The position numbers and the translations under genes were made by a program. Shown here one piece after another: positions 12,301 through 24,632 of a stretch of 64,000 nt of DNA (position 1 is the stretch's first letter; the number at the start of each line of letters is the position of its first letter). This DNA comes from Gnetum montanum. Taxonomy: Eukaryota > Streptophyta > Gnetopsida > Gnetales > Gnetaceae. The stretch is taken from positions 154,243 to 218,242 of the forward strand of contig MNCI01002752.1 in NCBI GenBank assembly GCA_015680685.1. Reading direction: 5' to 3'. Under the pieces are notes generated by a model. That model was given only the letters and a program-made list of their open reading frames with translations. It searched no databases and had not been told where the DNA came from.

Positions 12301-14872
12301 AGTTTTGACACCCTTCTTTCTCAAGTTGTAAGACTTGAGTTTAAGCTTGTGTATAGCCACTTGAACAAAAGGTTAGGCTTTCGCTCATCTACAAGTGTAC
12401 ATTCATCTAGCAATGTTTTTAGGATCCTACTTGATGGGATGAGCATTGAACCTTTGCGTAATATCCCTTTTTGTATCTACAATAATCCATAACATCTTTT
12501 CCTTCTACCTCATAAATGATGAATTATGCTAATGCTAAAAATCCATTTAAAAATGTGATTTGGTTAGAGTACATAGTAATGGTAATTTGGGTCTTGGGTG
12601 TTTCAATCACCAAGTAGGAGTTTGGAGTGCAACAAAAATGCTAATTACAAGTCAAACCTTCATCATATTTATGAAATCACGAGGGTATCATGAGGTACAA
12701 TGGTGATCCTGATGGATACAATAAGTTAAAATATGGGTTGTAATGAATATTGCAAAATGGTTGCTAGTCATGGAGAATTAGAAATAGATGCTAGTACAAA
12801 CATTGGTAAAACTATGAGTTGTAGTATCTTCAACTTGATTGATTGTAAGCAAAAGAACTAGGTTACAGTGAAGGCCTTGAGTTACAAGAAGGTCATGACG
12901 ATGATTGTGAGTTATAGGCTATTAATATGGTTCTTGAGAAATAAAACCATTCTTGAATAATTAAACCCAAAAACCATCTTCAAAACACCTATAAACAGTT
13001 TCCAATTTATGTATAATGAGGTAGAAAGGAAACCACCACTAAAAACCTCTTTATTAATGCATGAAACTAAAAATTATATCAAAATACAAGAGTAATTGAA
13101 CTCATGAACATATAATCCAAGGATTTATTAAAGCATTGAACCTTCCAAGTACACCAAACCTCACAACACTCCATAGTGGATGAAAGGTATGAGACCTAGC
13201 ATCCATCACAACCCTCATCTCACTCAATGGATGAGAATCACAATGTCAAAGAGTTCACAATACTCAATGCACTTACATACATTTGTTCTAGAGCCTTCTC
13301 CTTGCTCCAAAAAACATGAAAAATTGCCAAAAGACCCTTAATTCTCCTTCACTTATATCTTTTACAACTTTTTCTTCGAAGGCTTGTTGATTTTGCTATT
13401 TAAACGTTTTTAAAAAAGTTTTAGATAACCAACTATAAGGGACTACAAGTTTCACCTCCTTGTAGTTTCTAAGTGACTATGACCTTATGTGGATCACACC
13501 CTCTTCTAATTTCTTGAAGCTAAAATATTTGAGGTGAAGTTATTCTTAGTGTGAGCAACTATGGTCTATAGTGCCTAGTAATTTGACCTTCAATAAAAAT
13601 CTAAGAGCAAACCTCTTTATCAGTGTAGATGATTGTGAGTGACAGTCCCTAACTATCTTCTTGGTAGACTATGACCTCATATGAGTTACCTTATCATCAT
13701 AGTTCACTACGCTATTGAAATTCTTTTAGAAAATGCAATTTTGACTCACTACAAGTTGCAACCTAGTTGCAATATGAGACTATGTTCAATTGCAAGCTAC
13801 ACCTTAGTTATAGTTTCTAATTTGAGCCTCAAAACACATGATATTGATCTCCAATTGAAGCTAAATCCAAAGAACATACCCCTTAGGACCTCCAGACACC
13901 AAAAATGTAAGAAAAGGCATTAAAGAAATGGGAATTGTTCTAATACTAGTTGCTCATTGAAATATAGAGAGTAGCTACAAGAAGACAGAGGAATCATGGT
14001 TAGATGATAGTAAGATCTCTTAAACAAAGATGAACACATGACAATTTATATGCTACTCTTATAATCTCTTTGAATTTCCATTGGATAAAGACTTCAAAAA
14101 AAGTTATGTTTGTAATCCATTTTAGGATGGTTTTATAAAAGAGTTTTATGGCTCAATAAATGGAATATTTAAGATCACATTCTTTATTTTAATCCTATAA
14201 ACTAGTGACATAAATAGTGTTTCAATTCTCTTGGAAAATACAAAATAAAAGAAACATTTCTATTTGAATAGTTCTTGGGAAGGTCTTAATTCAAAGGTAA
14301 ACCATTTAACTATTGATATTCCTAACCATTTGCACTACCTAATTAATTAGTAGAGCATAAATAAGATCTCATCATTTGAGATTTAAAATAGATATAGTGC
14401 TCAAATTCCCTATGAAGAGTGAATAAAATGACATTGAAGATGAACACCATATTCTCCTACAATGTTTTGCATTTAAACAAATTAGACATAAGTGGGATAT
14501 TATAGTTACAAATTTCATTAATTTGTTCCAAATGTACATTTTTACTATCAAATAGATCCCAAGCATCTACAAATATAATAAAATTTCAATTATTTTCCAA
14601 GCATCCTAACTTAATAGTATACCTTTACAAAGGGCTTTTAGCAATTGAATCTAATTGACCACTATGGTTCTACACATCCTTATCTTCTTTTGAAACTTTA
14701 ACTAACTTAAAAAATCTTGATTATTACATATAGTATAACAAGATCCTTGCCAAGAATCTTATTAGTCAAAAATCAAATCTAACTTAACGTTAATTAACTT
14801 GGCTATATATTAAGAATATATATCCAATGATCCATAGTAAAAAGGTGTTAGAACTTAAAATAATTTAAATAT

Positions 14873-15070
14873 AAGTACACCTCAAGACCTATAGCCAACA
14901 TAATATATTAGAATAAATTCATAATCATCATCATCATAGCCTTGTCCTAACAAAATATGGTTAGACAATATATTAGAGAAATTATAAAGGGATATAATAA
15001 TGGCCCAAGTGTGATTTCAACCGGTAACCTCTTGCCTATGAATCCTTGTCAAGGCAATGATCCATGGCAT
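14873..15070 (-). repeat. SINE-like repeat, copy 2 (reverse)
   Basis: Reverse copy of the same family: the 3' part is at the left (CTATAGCCAACATAATATATTA, 14890-14911) and the B-box-like segment near 15012-15032 (AAGTGTGATTTCAACCGGT). The A-box end is near 15060 and is degraded. A roughly 60-bp insertion with an ATCATCATC run separates the parts relative to copy 3. Confidence 0.45.
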
Positions 15071-15639
15071 ATTTTCCTTTTTCCTTACAAGCGGTAACTT
15101 GTGTTAATGCTAAAAATGTTTCTTTAGATTTATTAAAGAATGATTGGAATAATGAATTGATTTACTTTATTCAATTTAGTTGTAAGGAATTTTATACTAA
15201 AAAGAGAACAAGCATCACAAGGATACTGCATAAGCTATAGTTGCATCTCGATGAACATTTACCAATTCCAACAAGGACAAGCATAAATAAACAATACTAA
15301 GGACATAGTCAGTGGGTAATGATGATGTATCTCTAGTGGGTGCCTCATCTTTGTACCTTTCATGGTATGATACAAGGTTTGAGGTAGATTTGCACCAAAA
15401 CTTTTAGTCTAGATTGCCTATTTATTGGAATGGTCATAGAATCAAGCTCACATGTAGTTTTCCAAATAAAAAAAGAAAGACATAGATGAAGAGGGAAATA
15501 AGGTGGAGTTCAATTATTCCTTAGGTTTCACTAAGTTAAAAAGGTTTTCCATACACCAAAAGTGCAATTAAAGGAACTCCATAAGGGACTCCTAACCCTG
15601 AGACCTTGCTTACACTAAGTGCCTTTTTTTCCCTATGGC

Positions 15640-16045
15640 GATAAAAAGTAGCGGCAATCCTTATTTTTTTTAAAAAAATTCTACTTAAAAAAAATACCAC
15701 AAGGTGGAAGCTTTGTTAATTTTCCAGGGAATACCCTGGAAACAAGCCCATCAGACAGGTACTAACCATCGAGTCATGAGACAAATTTGTCGTCTTTTTC
15801 CTCCCCTTATCATGACTTTCTGCTTCCATTTATGGAACAGACTATAGATATACAAAACAATTTAAACAAGACATAAAAAGATAAAAGGCATAACAAAGCT
15901 TAGAAAAGTAAATAAGAGGCGAATACCAGCTCGACGTTGCAGAGTTGAATCTGGTGCATCAAACTGATGCTTTACCCTGTTTTTCGACAGCCACGGAAGT
16001 TCACAAGACCGCGAACTTGTGCCTGTGCCGAAAGCAAGAAAGAGG
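15640..16045 (+). promoter_or_regulatory. Putative EMC10 promoter and 5' UTR
   Basis: This stretch is richer in G+C and CpG than the surrounding repeats. A TATA-like ACTATAGATATAC lies at 15841-15853, about 200 bp before the start codon. An in-frame TGA at 15965-15967 and the absence of an in-frame ATG before 16046 support the chosen start. The transcription start itself cannot be located from sequence alone. Confidence 0.35.
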
Positions 16046-19000
16046 ATGAATTCAGATAATCGAAAGCAGTCAAGATCCAAAGAGGTGTTAGCAGTTGCAA
16101 TCATCTGCTGTTGTTTAGTTTTCAATTGTGCTGCGTTCCAATCGGACGAGCTTGCCGATGACGACGAATGGGGATTCGTCGGGACCGACGGATCCACGGA
16201 TTCAGGTTCAGAGTCCGACTTCATCAGGTCAAGACCAACGCCGTCACCGGTTCTTAAAAGGCCAACTATCACGGCGGACGGCCTCTCTGATTCGAAGGTT
16301 AATATCACTCTGGAACACTCCATGTCAGAGTCACCGTTCAGTCCCGCCGGCCTTTTCACGGCTCGCCTCAAGACATTTCCTCACGGCGGTCAGGTGTGGT
16401 TCTCTGCGTTTCAAAGCCTTGTTCGCAGAAGGATTTTGAATTCGATTTATTAATTTGTTTGAAACAGTGTCGAGTTTACCTCTGTTTTTCAATTTTATTT
16501 GTCAAGTTTTAAAACTCCCTGGAAAACAAGGAAAGATATACTTTGAAGCTTAGATTAGGAGAGTCTAATGTTTATTCAAACGTGGGATGGATGCGTTACG
16601 TATTTCAGTTTTAGTCAATGCGTAGTAGTTTCGAACCTAAAGTTGACATCGAGGTTTTAATTGTTATATTATTTAGAGATAACTTTTCGTGCTAGCTGCG
16701 GATTTCAGTTTTATATAATGCAAGGTTTCTAATATAAAATGCTTTCTAAGTTTCTTACAGCAAAACTAGACTGCTTGTGTTAATGAATTGCTATGTGTGT
16801 TAATAGCTTCACTGCTATTTGTACAAAAATTGATTAATATTAGGTGTTGTTGATGGGTAGAGAGGCAGAGTAGTATGCATACTCTGTCACAGCTATGGTG
16901 TGTTTTGATACATGGTGATGTTTTATTTTGGTTCTCATTCAGACTCTGACGAAGCTCCGGCTCACAAGAAATCCTCTAATTGAAAATGAACAAGAAGCAT
17001 TTGCAGTGAGTCGATCTGATTCTAATATAGTTAGCTGTTTCTCTTTCTTATTTGGTTCTGCCCTAGAGCCATCTTTTGAATGTTCTTGAAATTTGCAGGA
17101 ACTTCTAAAAGAGGATGATTTTTACAGAATCAGGCTACCGTCAAATGTCCTCTATCCAGGGAAGGATTATGTTTTCTCATCGATTAAAGCTGTAAGCAAA
17201 ATCTTGCAAGGACATCTGAAAGTTTCTACAGTTACTTTGAATCTTAGTTCTGAAAAACTTGACTGGTTTCTTTGTTACAAAACATTTCATTTTTCGTTTT
17301 CATAATGAAATTATGATTTTACTCACATTATTATAAAGATGCATGTAATAATTCTATATCCTACAAGAGGCTGGTTGTTATCCAAGAGCCATTTATGTAT
17401 AAGAAGTTATGATTGCAACGATATGAGAGACTGTGTACTACTCAATAACTATGATTTTTTTTTTTTGCCTTGTACTGTTTAATTAAAAATGGCTGGCTGC
17501 AGAACTGGAATTTTTTTTACACAAAATTGATCCATAATAGAACAGAAAAAGTGGAATATGTTAATCATGGGATAAAAACCTAGGTGATTCTCATGATCGT
17601 GAGCCAATTTTTAAAGCTGTGCCATCAATTAATATTTCCAGTATGTCATAGATCCCAGTTATTGGATGCCAAACGACAGTTTTCTGACGCAGCAGCCTTA
17701 AGTTGTTCCACTAAGAAGATTTCCTTGAAGCCCATCCCTGTTGGTAATGTCTGATCATTTCCTAAGCTTGGAATTCCCTTGACTTGCATGAGTATCAAAT
17801 CCTCAAAATTTTATGTGAATTGCGTTTATATATAGTACCGAACATATTTGATATAGGATATAAGATATTGTCATTCACAAAACAATATATTGCTCTAGGA
17901 TATACCCTAAAAATATGTATATTGTACATTGGGTAGGGTTTGATTTCTTTCAAATTAATCCGAGTTTGTTAGCAGCATATGCATTTCAATGGAATTTAAG
18001 CCTCGGTATAGATTTTTATTTTTTTATTTTCATATTTTATGTCATTTTTATTAGAATTCTCAGTACGCATTTCTAGTTGCTTTACTGGAAACTGTACTGG
18101 CTTAATCTGGTAGTTATTTTATTTTATGACAATGAGGTAACATGATTTTGTACTGTAACTCATTTTACTGTGTTAACTTTTGATACAGAGATGTTTGGTA
18201 AAGAGTGACCTAGAAGAACGCTTTATTATTCATATGGTAAGAATTTGCCAAAATCCCTGCATATTGGGTTTCTGTCCCTTCTTTAGATCCTTTTACTGTG
18301 ATGAGGCACAATGTAAATGTGTCTGGATAAAAATATTTAATGTTGAATATGGACAATAAAAATGATGGATATTATGATTATTTCATGTGCATTCTTAAAT
18401 TTATACAAAATTGTCTGTTTGCTAGAAGAATATTGAAATTCAGAATAATGTTGGGATTGACAGACAACTTGTTTTGATTTACTTACTTTATGGTCATTAA
18501 TGGAAATGGTAGGGTGAATCAATCTTCGGTTTCTAGGATGTTACTATGGTGAAGGTGATTTACATGAACAAAATTGGAAATAACCATTGTAAATGTGTTG
18601 TAAAAGTGGTATTCTGCATCTGTAACCACTGGAATTATGCAGAATAAGATGCTATGCAAAGGTTTTTTCTTTAAAAAATCAATTTAAAATATAAACATGC
18701 AGTATACATTGAAATAGATCAAATGGACATAGTACCTACATGTCAGATCAGGCGAATAGATCAATTGTTATAATAGTCACATAGACTTTTATTGGAGCAC
18801 ACTTGTGGCAAATTATTATAAGAAAACTGAAAGATGCAAGTATGCAACAACAATACCTTGTAGGATTAGGTAGGTGATCAATTTCGTGGTGGGAATTCTT
18901 AAAGCATAGAATGTTATTGGTTGTTAAATTGGCAATACAGTTGTTTAGGAATAAAGGTTAATGTGTTTGATGGATTCTCTTAATATGAACATTTTGTGCA

Positions 19001-20739
19001 TGTCCTACATACATGGATCATCTAGTATATGCCTTTGGAAGCATGGATGCCGTGTGCAGCGTAGTCTCAACCCCTTAATGCAAATATATGCATACACAAA
19101 GACAAAACTAATTGTACTGTGAAACATCGGTATGCTTCTATGCAGTTACTTTATATATACAAAAACGTATTATATTGATGGAATATGTTAATGAATGCAC
19201 GTGGGCCACTTGTGAAATGAATTTTTTTTAATTATTTTTTTGGTCTTTGGGGTAAATGTGAAGGACTTGCTGGATTTAGAATTTTATTAAAATTTACCAT
19301 TTCTTCCGTTTCATAGACGCTGATTTCTTGTTTATATGCATGTATCTAGTAAAAATCCGTTTTATAGCAAATGTTTACTTATTATTTTGTAGGAAGGAGT
19401 AAATATCTTAGCTGTGACCTATGCATCATCTGGTGAATGCCCTTATCCACGTCCTCTAAAACATGTAAGTGCCAAATTTTGAGATGTGTATCAGTCATGC
19501 AATTTTGTATAATTAGATATTGATTGCTACGCTTGGTAACAGGATTGCATAAAACATCTGCAGTCTAACAAAAACTATATTTTATAACATGACTAATGGA
19601 ATCTTAGGTAAAACACTTGCAGTCTAATTAGATGTAAACAACATATTTAAGCAGAACTCTATGAATTATTTAATATAACACGACTGGTATTTGGGCAATG
19701 TCTTGAAGATGTGTTCAAGATACATGATTTTTGTACACTTTTGATGTACCCTGAAAATATCAACATAGATGTATTTTGTACAAACGAATTGTCCAACATC
19801 TCTTTGGGTCTATACATATGTAATAAAAGTTTCAGTTTCATATTTTATGTTAATCTTATCTTATTTCTTCATTTTAAAATTGATATGGTTGCTGTTGAAG
19901 ATGTCTCAAATTTTCTTTTAAAATGCTTGTGTCTTATGATATGCCGTATCATATAAGTTTGCTCTGCGTTTCTAATGGTATCGTGATTCCTGACAAATCA
20001 AAGCTCGCTAGACAATGATTTCTGGGTGATTCAAAGTCTACTACGTATTTATTGAATTGCTTTTCACATAAAACCTTTATTAGTTAAAGGGCATTAGTTT
20101 TCTGTCTTTCATTTTCTGGACAGTTGTTTTTTTGAACGATTAAAAAGATATTATAGTAATGAACTGAGATTTGAAGTACAACATGTATTTTCTTTATTTA
20201 TTTTGAACATCAGCCAAAAAGATGGTCCTTCAAATCACACGCAGTACTAAAGAGCAGTGAACAAGCACCAAGGTACTTTTGGTTTTAAATTTAAATTCAT
20301 AACTAATTACTTTTTTGGGGCATTTGGCCTCTATGATGTTGTTACTCTTTGTCATGTAAAGTTTTGAATCTAGTCTGCTGGCCGGCAGGTTATCTATGTT
20401 GACTGAAAGTTTTCTTGGTAATCCAAATGAAGAGGCAATTGATGAATTAAATAAACCTCCAGAAAAGTCTTTTTGGGCAAAATATGTAAGTTAATTCTTG
20501 CTGTTTTTTTCTCTTTAAAAACAAAATCCTCATGTTTTCGTGTGCTGGCTACACTGTTACTAGTATTTTAATTATATATTTTTTTGTCTTTCCTGCAGTG
20601 GATGTACCTTATTCCACTGGGCTTGATTGTGATGAATGCCATGGCTCAAGCAATGAATATGCCAGAGGAACAAGCGGCAGGCCAAGCTTCTGCACAAGGC
20701 CAACAACGCATAGCTCAAGCAGGTCCCCGCAGAAGATGA
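16046..20739 (+). CDS. EMC10: ER membrane protein complex subunit 10 (EMC10), eight exons
   Basis: Coding exons: 16046-16393, 16943-17005, 17099-17191, 18189-18236, 19393-19464, 20214-20272, 20389-20485, 20599-20739. All seven introns are GT-AG; introns 1-5 and 7 are phase 0, intron 6 is phase 2. The product is 306 residues with an unbroken frame. Residues 10-31 form a signal peptide (VLAVAIICCCLVFNCAA). The segment AFQSDELADDDEWGF that follows is typical of plant EMC10. The middle is a lumenal domain with one N-glycosylation sequon (NIT, residue 86) and the blocks FYRIRLPSN and VTYASSGECPYPRP. Residues 259-280 (YWMYLIPLGLIVMNA) form the C-terminal membrane anchor, followed by a Gln/Ala-rich tail ending GPRRR. 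In the known EMC, this subunit packs on the lumenal side of the insertase that places tail-anchored and multipass proteins in the ER membrane. The frame also opens upstream at a GTG (16019), but the ATG gives a normal signal peptide. Confidence 0.95.
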
Positions 20740-21081
20740 TTTAGATGGTTAAAATTTTTAATCCAATGATGAGCACTTCTGGATATTGTTTCGTAATACT
20801 TGCTTTGGAAAAGTTCTTGAGACCAATGACGCATGATCTCGTTGGACAAATAACAGAGCAGATCCATATAGACAATTTTGCTGGAGTTAGATTGAAAGTA
20901 CCTGCATCTGTTCCTTCCCCTTAATTTTTGCTTCGTAATTTATGACAGCAGCAAAAAGAGTTTCGTGGACTAAAGAGTGTACTGTTACAGGAGTGATAGT
21001 TGAGGGTAGTAAAATGTTATTTATCATACATTTGAGGTATTTTTACTTGCAAAGTTTGGATCTTGTATTTTTCTAGAAAGC

Positions 21082-21087
21082 AATAAG
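21082..21087 (+). terminator. Possible EMC10 polyadenylation signal
   Basis: AATAAG, about 340 bp after the stop codon, in a T-rich context. It is the most plausible near-canonical signal in the presumed 3' UTR (20740 to about 21110), but plant signals are loose and other sites are possible. Confidence 0.3.
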
Positions 21088-21099
21088 CGTAGGTCAAAT

Positions 21100-23169
21100 T
21101 CATTACAAGGATTATGATATTATCATTATCAAAATTGTTAATTACATTTCTATAGGTTTACAGTGTGATTTCATCCTTTATAAGTATCAATCATAGACGT
21201 TCCGATTGGTTGGAACTGAATTTGTGACAAATTCTTCTCTTCTCATGGGCTTTGTTATGTTACTGCATTCTATGTGCAGCTTGCATTCCTACTCTTTGTG
21301 GTGTTTTGGGTTTATGTTGTGTGTTGTCATTCTAGCTTGGTTGTTTATCTGTTTGGAAATTTGTCTTCTCTCACTCAACTTTCCAAGTTAAGAGCTTGCC
21401 ATTATTCATGATGGTTTTGTATAGAGCAAAGGGATATATGGTCAATCCGTTTATCTTTCTCATAACAGGGTTTCTATCCTTCACTGCAAGTTGGTTTGTC
21501 TTCCATTCTTCACATGGATAGACTGCACCTTCCCTTTTCTCATTGTTTTGGTTTCCATCACTTGGATTTTGCATGGATGATGTTGCCATCCTATTGGTTG
21601 ATGTTTTATTGCTATTGAATAGACTTGATTCACATTCATTCTTCAAAGTGTTTCACTTGTTGCTGGTAGCCATGGATTGCCACTTCAGTGTGTGTTCACT
21701 ATTTCTTGTTTTCATGTGTCTTTTCTCATGACACATCTCTCACGTTTGATCTTCAAGATTCCAAATAGTCAATTTAGAAAATTTCCATATATCTTTTTTT
21801 TTTTTTGAAGAAAACAACCCCAAGCCTTTCTAAGAAAGGAGAGGTTTGGTACTATTAAACTGAAAAAGTTCAAAAAACATTACAATCAATTTTAATCATC
21901 TATAGAATCCAATTTCATTGAAAACAGAATAGATAAAGACATTTTAGGTTGATTTTCTAAATGGAAATATGTTCTATGTTCAATTTTAGATAAGGCATAT
22001 TCCATGTTGACCATAATGAGCTTTGAGTTATTGTCGATGTTTTTTTTCCTAGCGATGAATTTTGTCTAAGTTCCTAAAAAAATGAAATTGCTTGAGCGTA
22101 AGGACTTGAATAATTATTTTGGAAAAAATTTGATATTTCCAAGAATGAGTCTTTTTCAGCTTTGGTTTATAATTCTTTTGCTTTAGGTGTGGTAGATATC
22201 AAAAAGTTTTTTGTTAAAAACAAAATCTTTATTCTAGCTCAAAATTTCACTAGAAATAAGGATGAAAAAACAAAGAAAAGAGCTTATCTTTAAGTGTAAC
22301 TAAATTTTTTAAAATTTGGGCATAAAGTCAACAATTTTGTTGATGGCATCAGTAATGTCCATAAAATTGACTGATCTCTCAAGGGTAGGCTTTTATGCAT
22401 TACTAACCCATTTGCCATTGGAAACATCACAACTAGTGAGAGCATATGTAGTGGTACCTTGAAATGAATGGGCAAAATATCTTTAACCAAGAGTCCTTGG
22501 ACTTTGCCCTCGGCTACAATTCTAATAAAGTTCTGTGTAAATACTTTGAATGACAAAAATTGATTCTGGACTTGTGAGTGCCATGTATGTGTGTGTATAT
22601 ATATTGAATATATACATTGTTTTATTATTTTTCAATGGTTATAACTTTTGATAATCATGGTGATTTTTCCCTAATTATTTTGTGTATGTTATAATGTGCA
22701 TAAATATCTCATGGGATTGGTTGAGTATTGATGTGATGAATTATCATCTAACTAGTTAATCAAATAGAATACAATAAGCTAGTTTTGTTTATCCTAAGGC
22801 ATAAACGTTTTTTTTTCTCATTTAACGCCCAATTAACTTTGCATGCTAATCAAGCTATAAAAATGGTGAAGCCTATGATTAATAAATATTTATCAAATGA
22901 TTTATTCCTAGTATTATATTATTATATCCTTTATATATATATTAATACCTTAACAATACTGAAATTGATTAAAAAAATACAAATTTAGTTTATAATGGAT
23001 GATAATGTTATCTTTGATTATTTTGACAACTATAGCTCACTGCTTAAGGATTCCATTATTTCAAGAATAGTTTCTTAGAGAAGTTTGAGTAGTATTTCAA
23101 TCTTCTTATATTACATATAATTATGAAATTGAATACCTTGCAAAATATTTAGACAAATTATTTAGTTTT
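21100..23169. other. Downstream intergenic DNA, nothing recognised
   Basis: No gene or element could be identified. A poly-T run lies at about 21791-21805 and a TG/TA-rich microsatellite near 22585-22615. An 88-codon minus-strand ORF (22290-22556) has a neighbouring frame reading NFMDITDAINKIVDFMPKF; this looks protein-like but matches no family I recognise and may be a decayed gene fragment. Confidence 0.4.
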
Positions 23170-23404
23170 TGAGTGTAGTAAGGGCCTAAATGAGGTTGTT
23201 CACTTCAATTCTCTTCAGTATAGATCCTATCATTTCTCCTATGAGTGTTTTCATTATGTGATGTAGTCTTGGTCCTATGTGAAGAAGACATGGTTTTACC
23301 TGATAACGTGTGTGACTTAAAGTATTAATATTTTCTAAAAGATAGATCGTTAATACGTTTATAGCGATTGTGTATAATATTACTAATCTAGATAACTAGC
23401 ACCA
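23170..23404 (-). pseudogene. Leader and truncated gag start of element E
   Basis: Minus-strand sequence closely related to the leader and gag start of element D (46880-47148). The gag ATG is at 23289-23291 (minus strand); after it, codons for MSSSHRTKTT and, further on, HRRNDRIYTEEN can be read. Similarity ends near 23170, so the rest of E's internal region is missing on this side. Confidence 0.6.
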
Positions 23405-23422
23405 TTCTCAACAATGGCGCCA
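23405..23422 (-). other. Primer binding site of element E
   Basis: Minus strand reads TGGCGCCATTGTTGAGAA, matching the tRNA-Asp complement at 13 of 18 positions, with all differences C-to-T or G-to-A. It sits one base from the LTR end. Confidence 0.7.
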
Positions 23423-23423
23423 A

Positions 23424-23797
23424 TGATGAGCGGTGGAGTATCCAACACTTAATCATATGAGATACAAGTGTTCATGCATAATCCTAGTTGAATTCCGTAC
23501 ATAAGGTAATGTGATTATGTGAGTAATTGGTTAAAGTTCATGATCGTTGTCTTCCCATGTGAGTTAGTAAAGATGATGCGGATGGTTTAACTCACGATGA
23601 GGTATATGATAGATGATGTTGTATTGGCCATAGTGCTCCTAGCTAACATGAAGTAAATGTAGTAGCTTCTAAATCTAAGTGCCAATAAACAAATTTAATC
23701 TAGCCTATGCAATGAGCATCCGGTCTTGACTTTCTACTCATACCTTCATGTAACTACTATTAGGATTACTAAGTAACACATTATTGGATGTACCATG
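23424..23797 (-). repeat. LTR of element E, left part (split by D)
   Basis: The minus-strand 3' part of an LTR, starting on the plus strand with TGATGAGCGGTGGAG. It continues at 47983 after the insertion of element D. Its left side carries the primer site, so it is the 5' LTR of E. Confidence 0.85.
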
Positions 23798-24620
23798 TGA
23801 TGAGTGATGAGGTTCCCTTACGTCCAACCATACGAATCACAAGCATTCATGCACAATTTGGTCGAATTCTGTGGGTGGGGCTAGTTGTGCATTTAAATCA
23901 TTATGCCTTGATCGCAGTTCATTGTCTTCCCACTTGGACTAGTGATAGCTTTGTCACATATGGTTTAGTCCAAAGTGAGGCATATGATTTTTATTATTTT
24001 ATATTTTATAAGTTTAACTGTTTAGAACAATGATGAAAGGTGGAGTAATTTAATATCTAATTAATCTACTGCCTAGCTAGCCTAACTAGCCTAACACAAG
24101 TTATCTTTCCCACTCTCCAAACACATCCTGAACATATAGCACTGTTGGGTTACCAAACGTTAAGAGTTTTTGGGTTACCAAGCACTACATGTATGCTCAA
24201 AGTGGTTGTGCTTGTGTTCATTAACAACTAGAAATTAATTTCTTAATTAAAGTGCATTAAGGTAAAGTGCATAAATATTAAATGCATTAAAGGAAACATT
24301 AATATATTCTCAGTGCTGCAAGGATTATCAAAAGGGCTTGTCTTTATTTCTGTTACACGACTGTGCTTAGGTACATTGGTGCTCAAACAAAGACCCGTAC
24401 ACACTCAAACTCCTACTGCAGGCACTTAGAAATATTCTAACTCTTGAATGGCTAAACTACAAGAACTTCGTTACTCTATTGAAAACTAATACCCAATCCA
24501 TGCACCCAAGCACTATATTTATAGGCTAACACACATGCCATGATATCAGATATTTGACATTGCTTTTGGGCCCCAACATCGGTTATCCATTATTGGAGTT
24601 AGGCAAAACATAGTTCATCA
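23798..24620 (-). repeat. 3' LTR of element D (823 bp)
   Basis: Plus-strand ends TGATGAGTGATGAGG and TAGTTCATCA. TATA box in reverse at 24516-24523; promoter cores start, on the minus strand, at 24593, 24579, 24560 and 24546 (steps 14, 19, 14, then 23 to TATA). The polypurine tract in reverse (TACTCCCATGAC) follows at 24621-24632. Confidence 0.88.
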
Positions 24621-24632
24621 TACTCCCATGAC

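Larger units (their letters stand above)
11927..15640. other. Intergenic DNA, mostly unassigned
   Basis: No supportable gene. A diverged direct repeat of about 165 bp occurs at 11930-12100 and 14680-14845 (shared GTCAAAAATCAAATCT and GGCTATATATTAAGAATATAT-like stretches). Two SINE-like copies are listed separately. The rest is AT-rich, with short repeated phrases such as GACTATGACCT near 13480 and 13664. The ORF at 13681-13923 has no recognisable similarity and is probably chance. Confidence 0.5.

Noticed and set aside
16019-16045. GTG start giving a longer EMC10 N-terminus
   Set aside because: Plant nuclear genes rarely start at GTG, and the ATG at 16046 gives a normal signal peptide.
15862-16371. 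169-codon minus-strand ORF overlapping EMC10 exon 1
   Set aside because: It is the antisense shadow of the GC-rich first exon; the plus strand carries a signal peptide and a conserved EMC10 segment.
21206-21731. Hydrophobic plus-strand ORFs after EMC10
   Set aside because: T-rich sequence gives Phe/Leu/Val-rich translations by chance; there is no domain, no splice context and no similarity seen.
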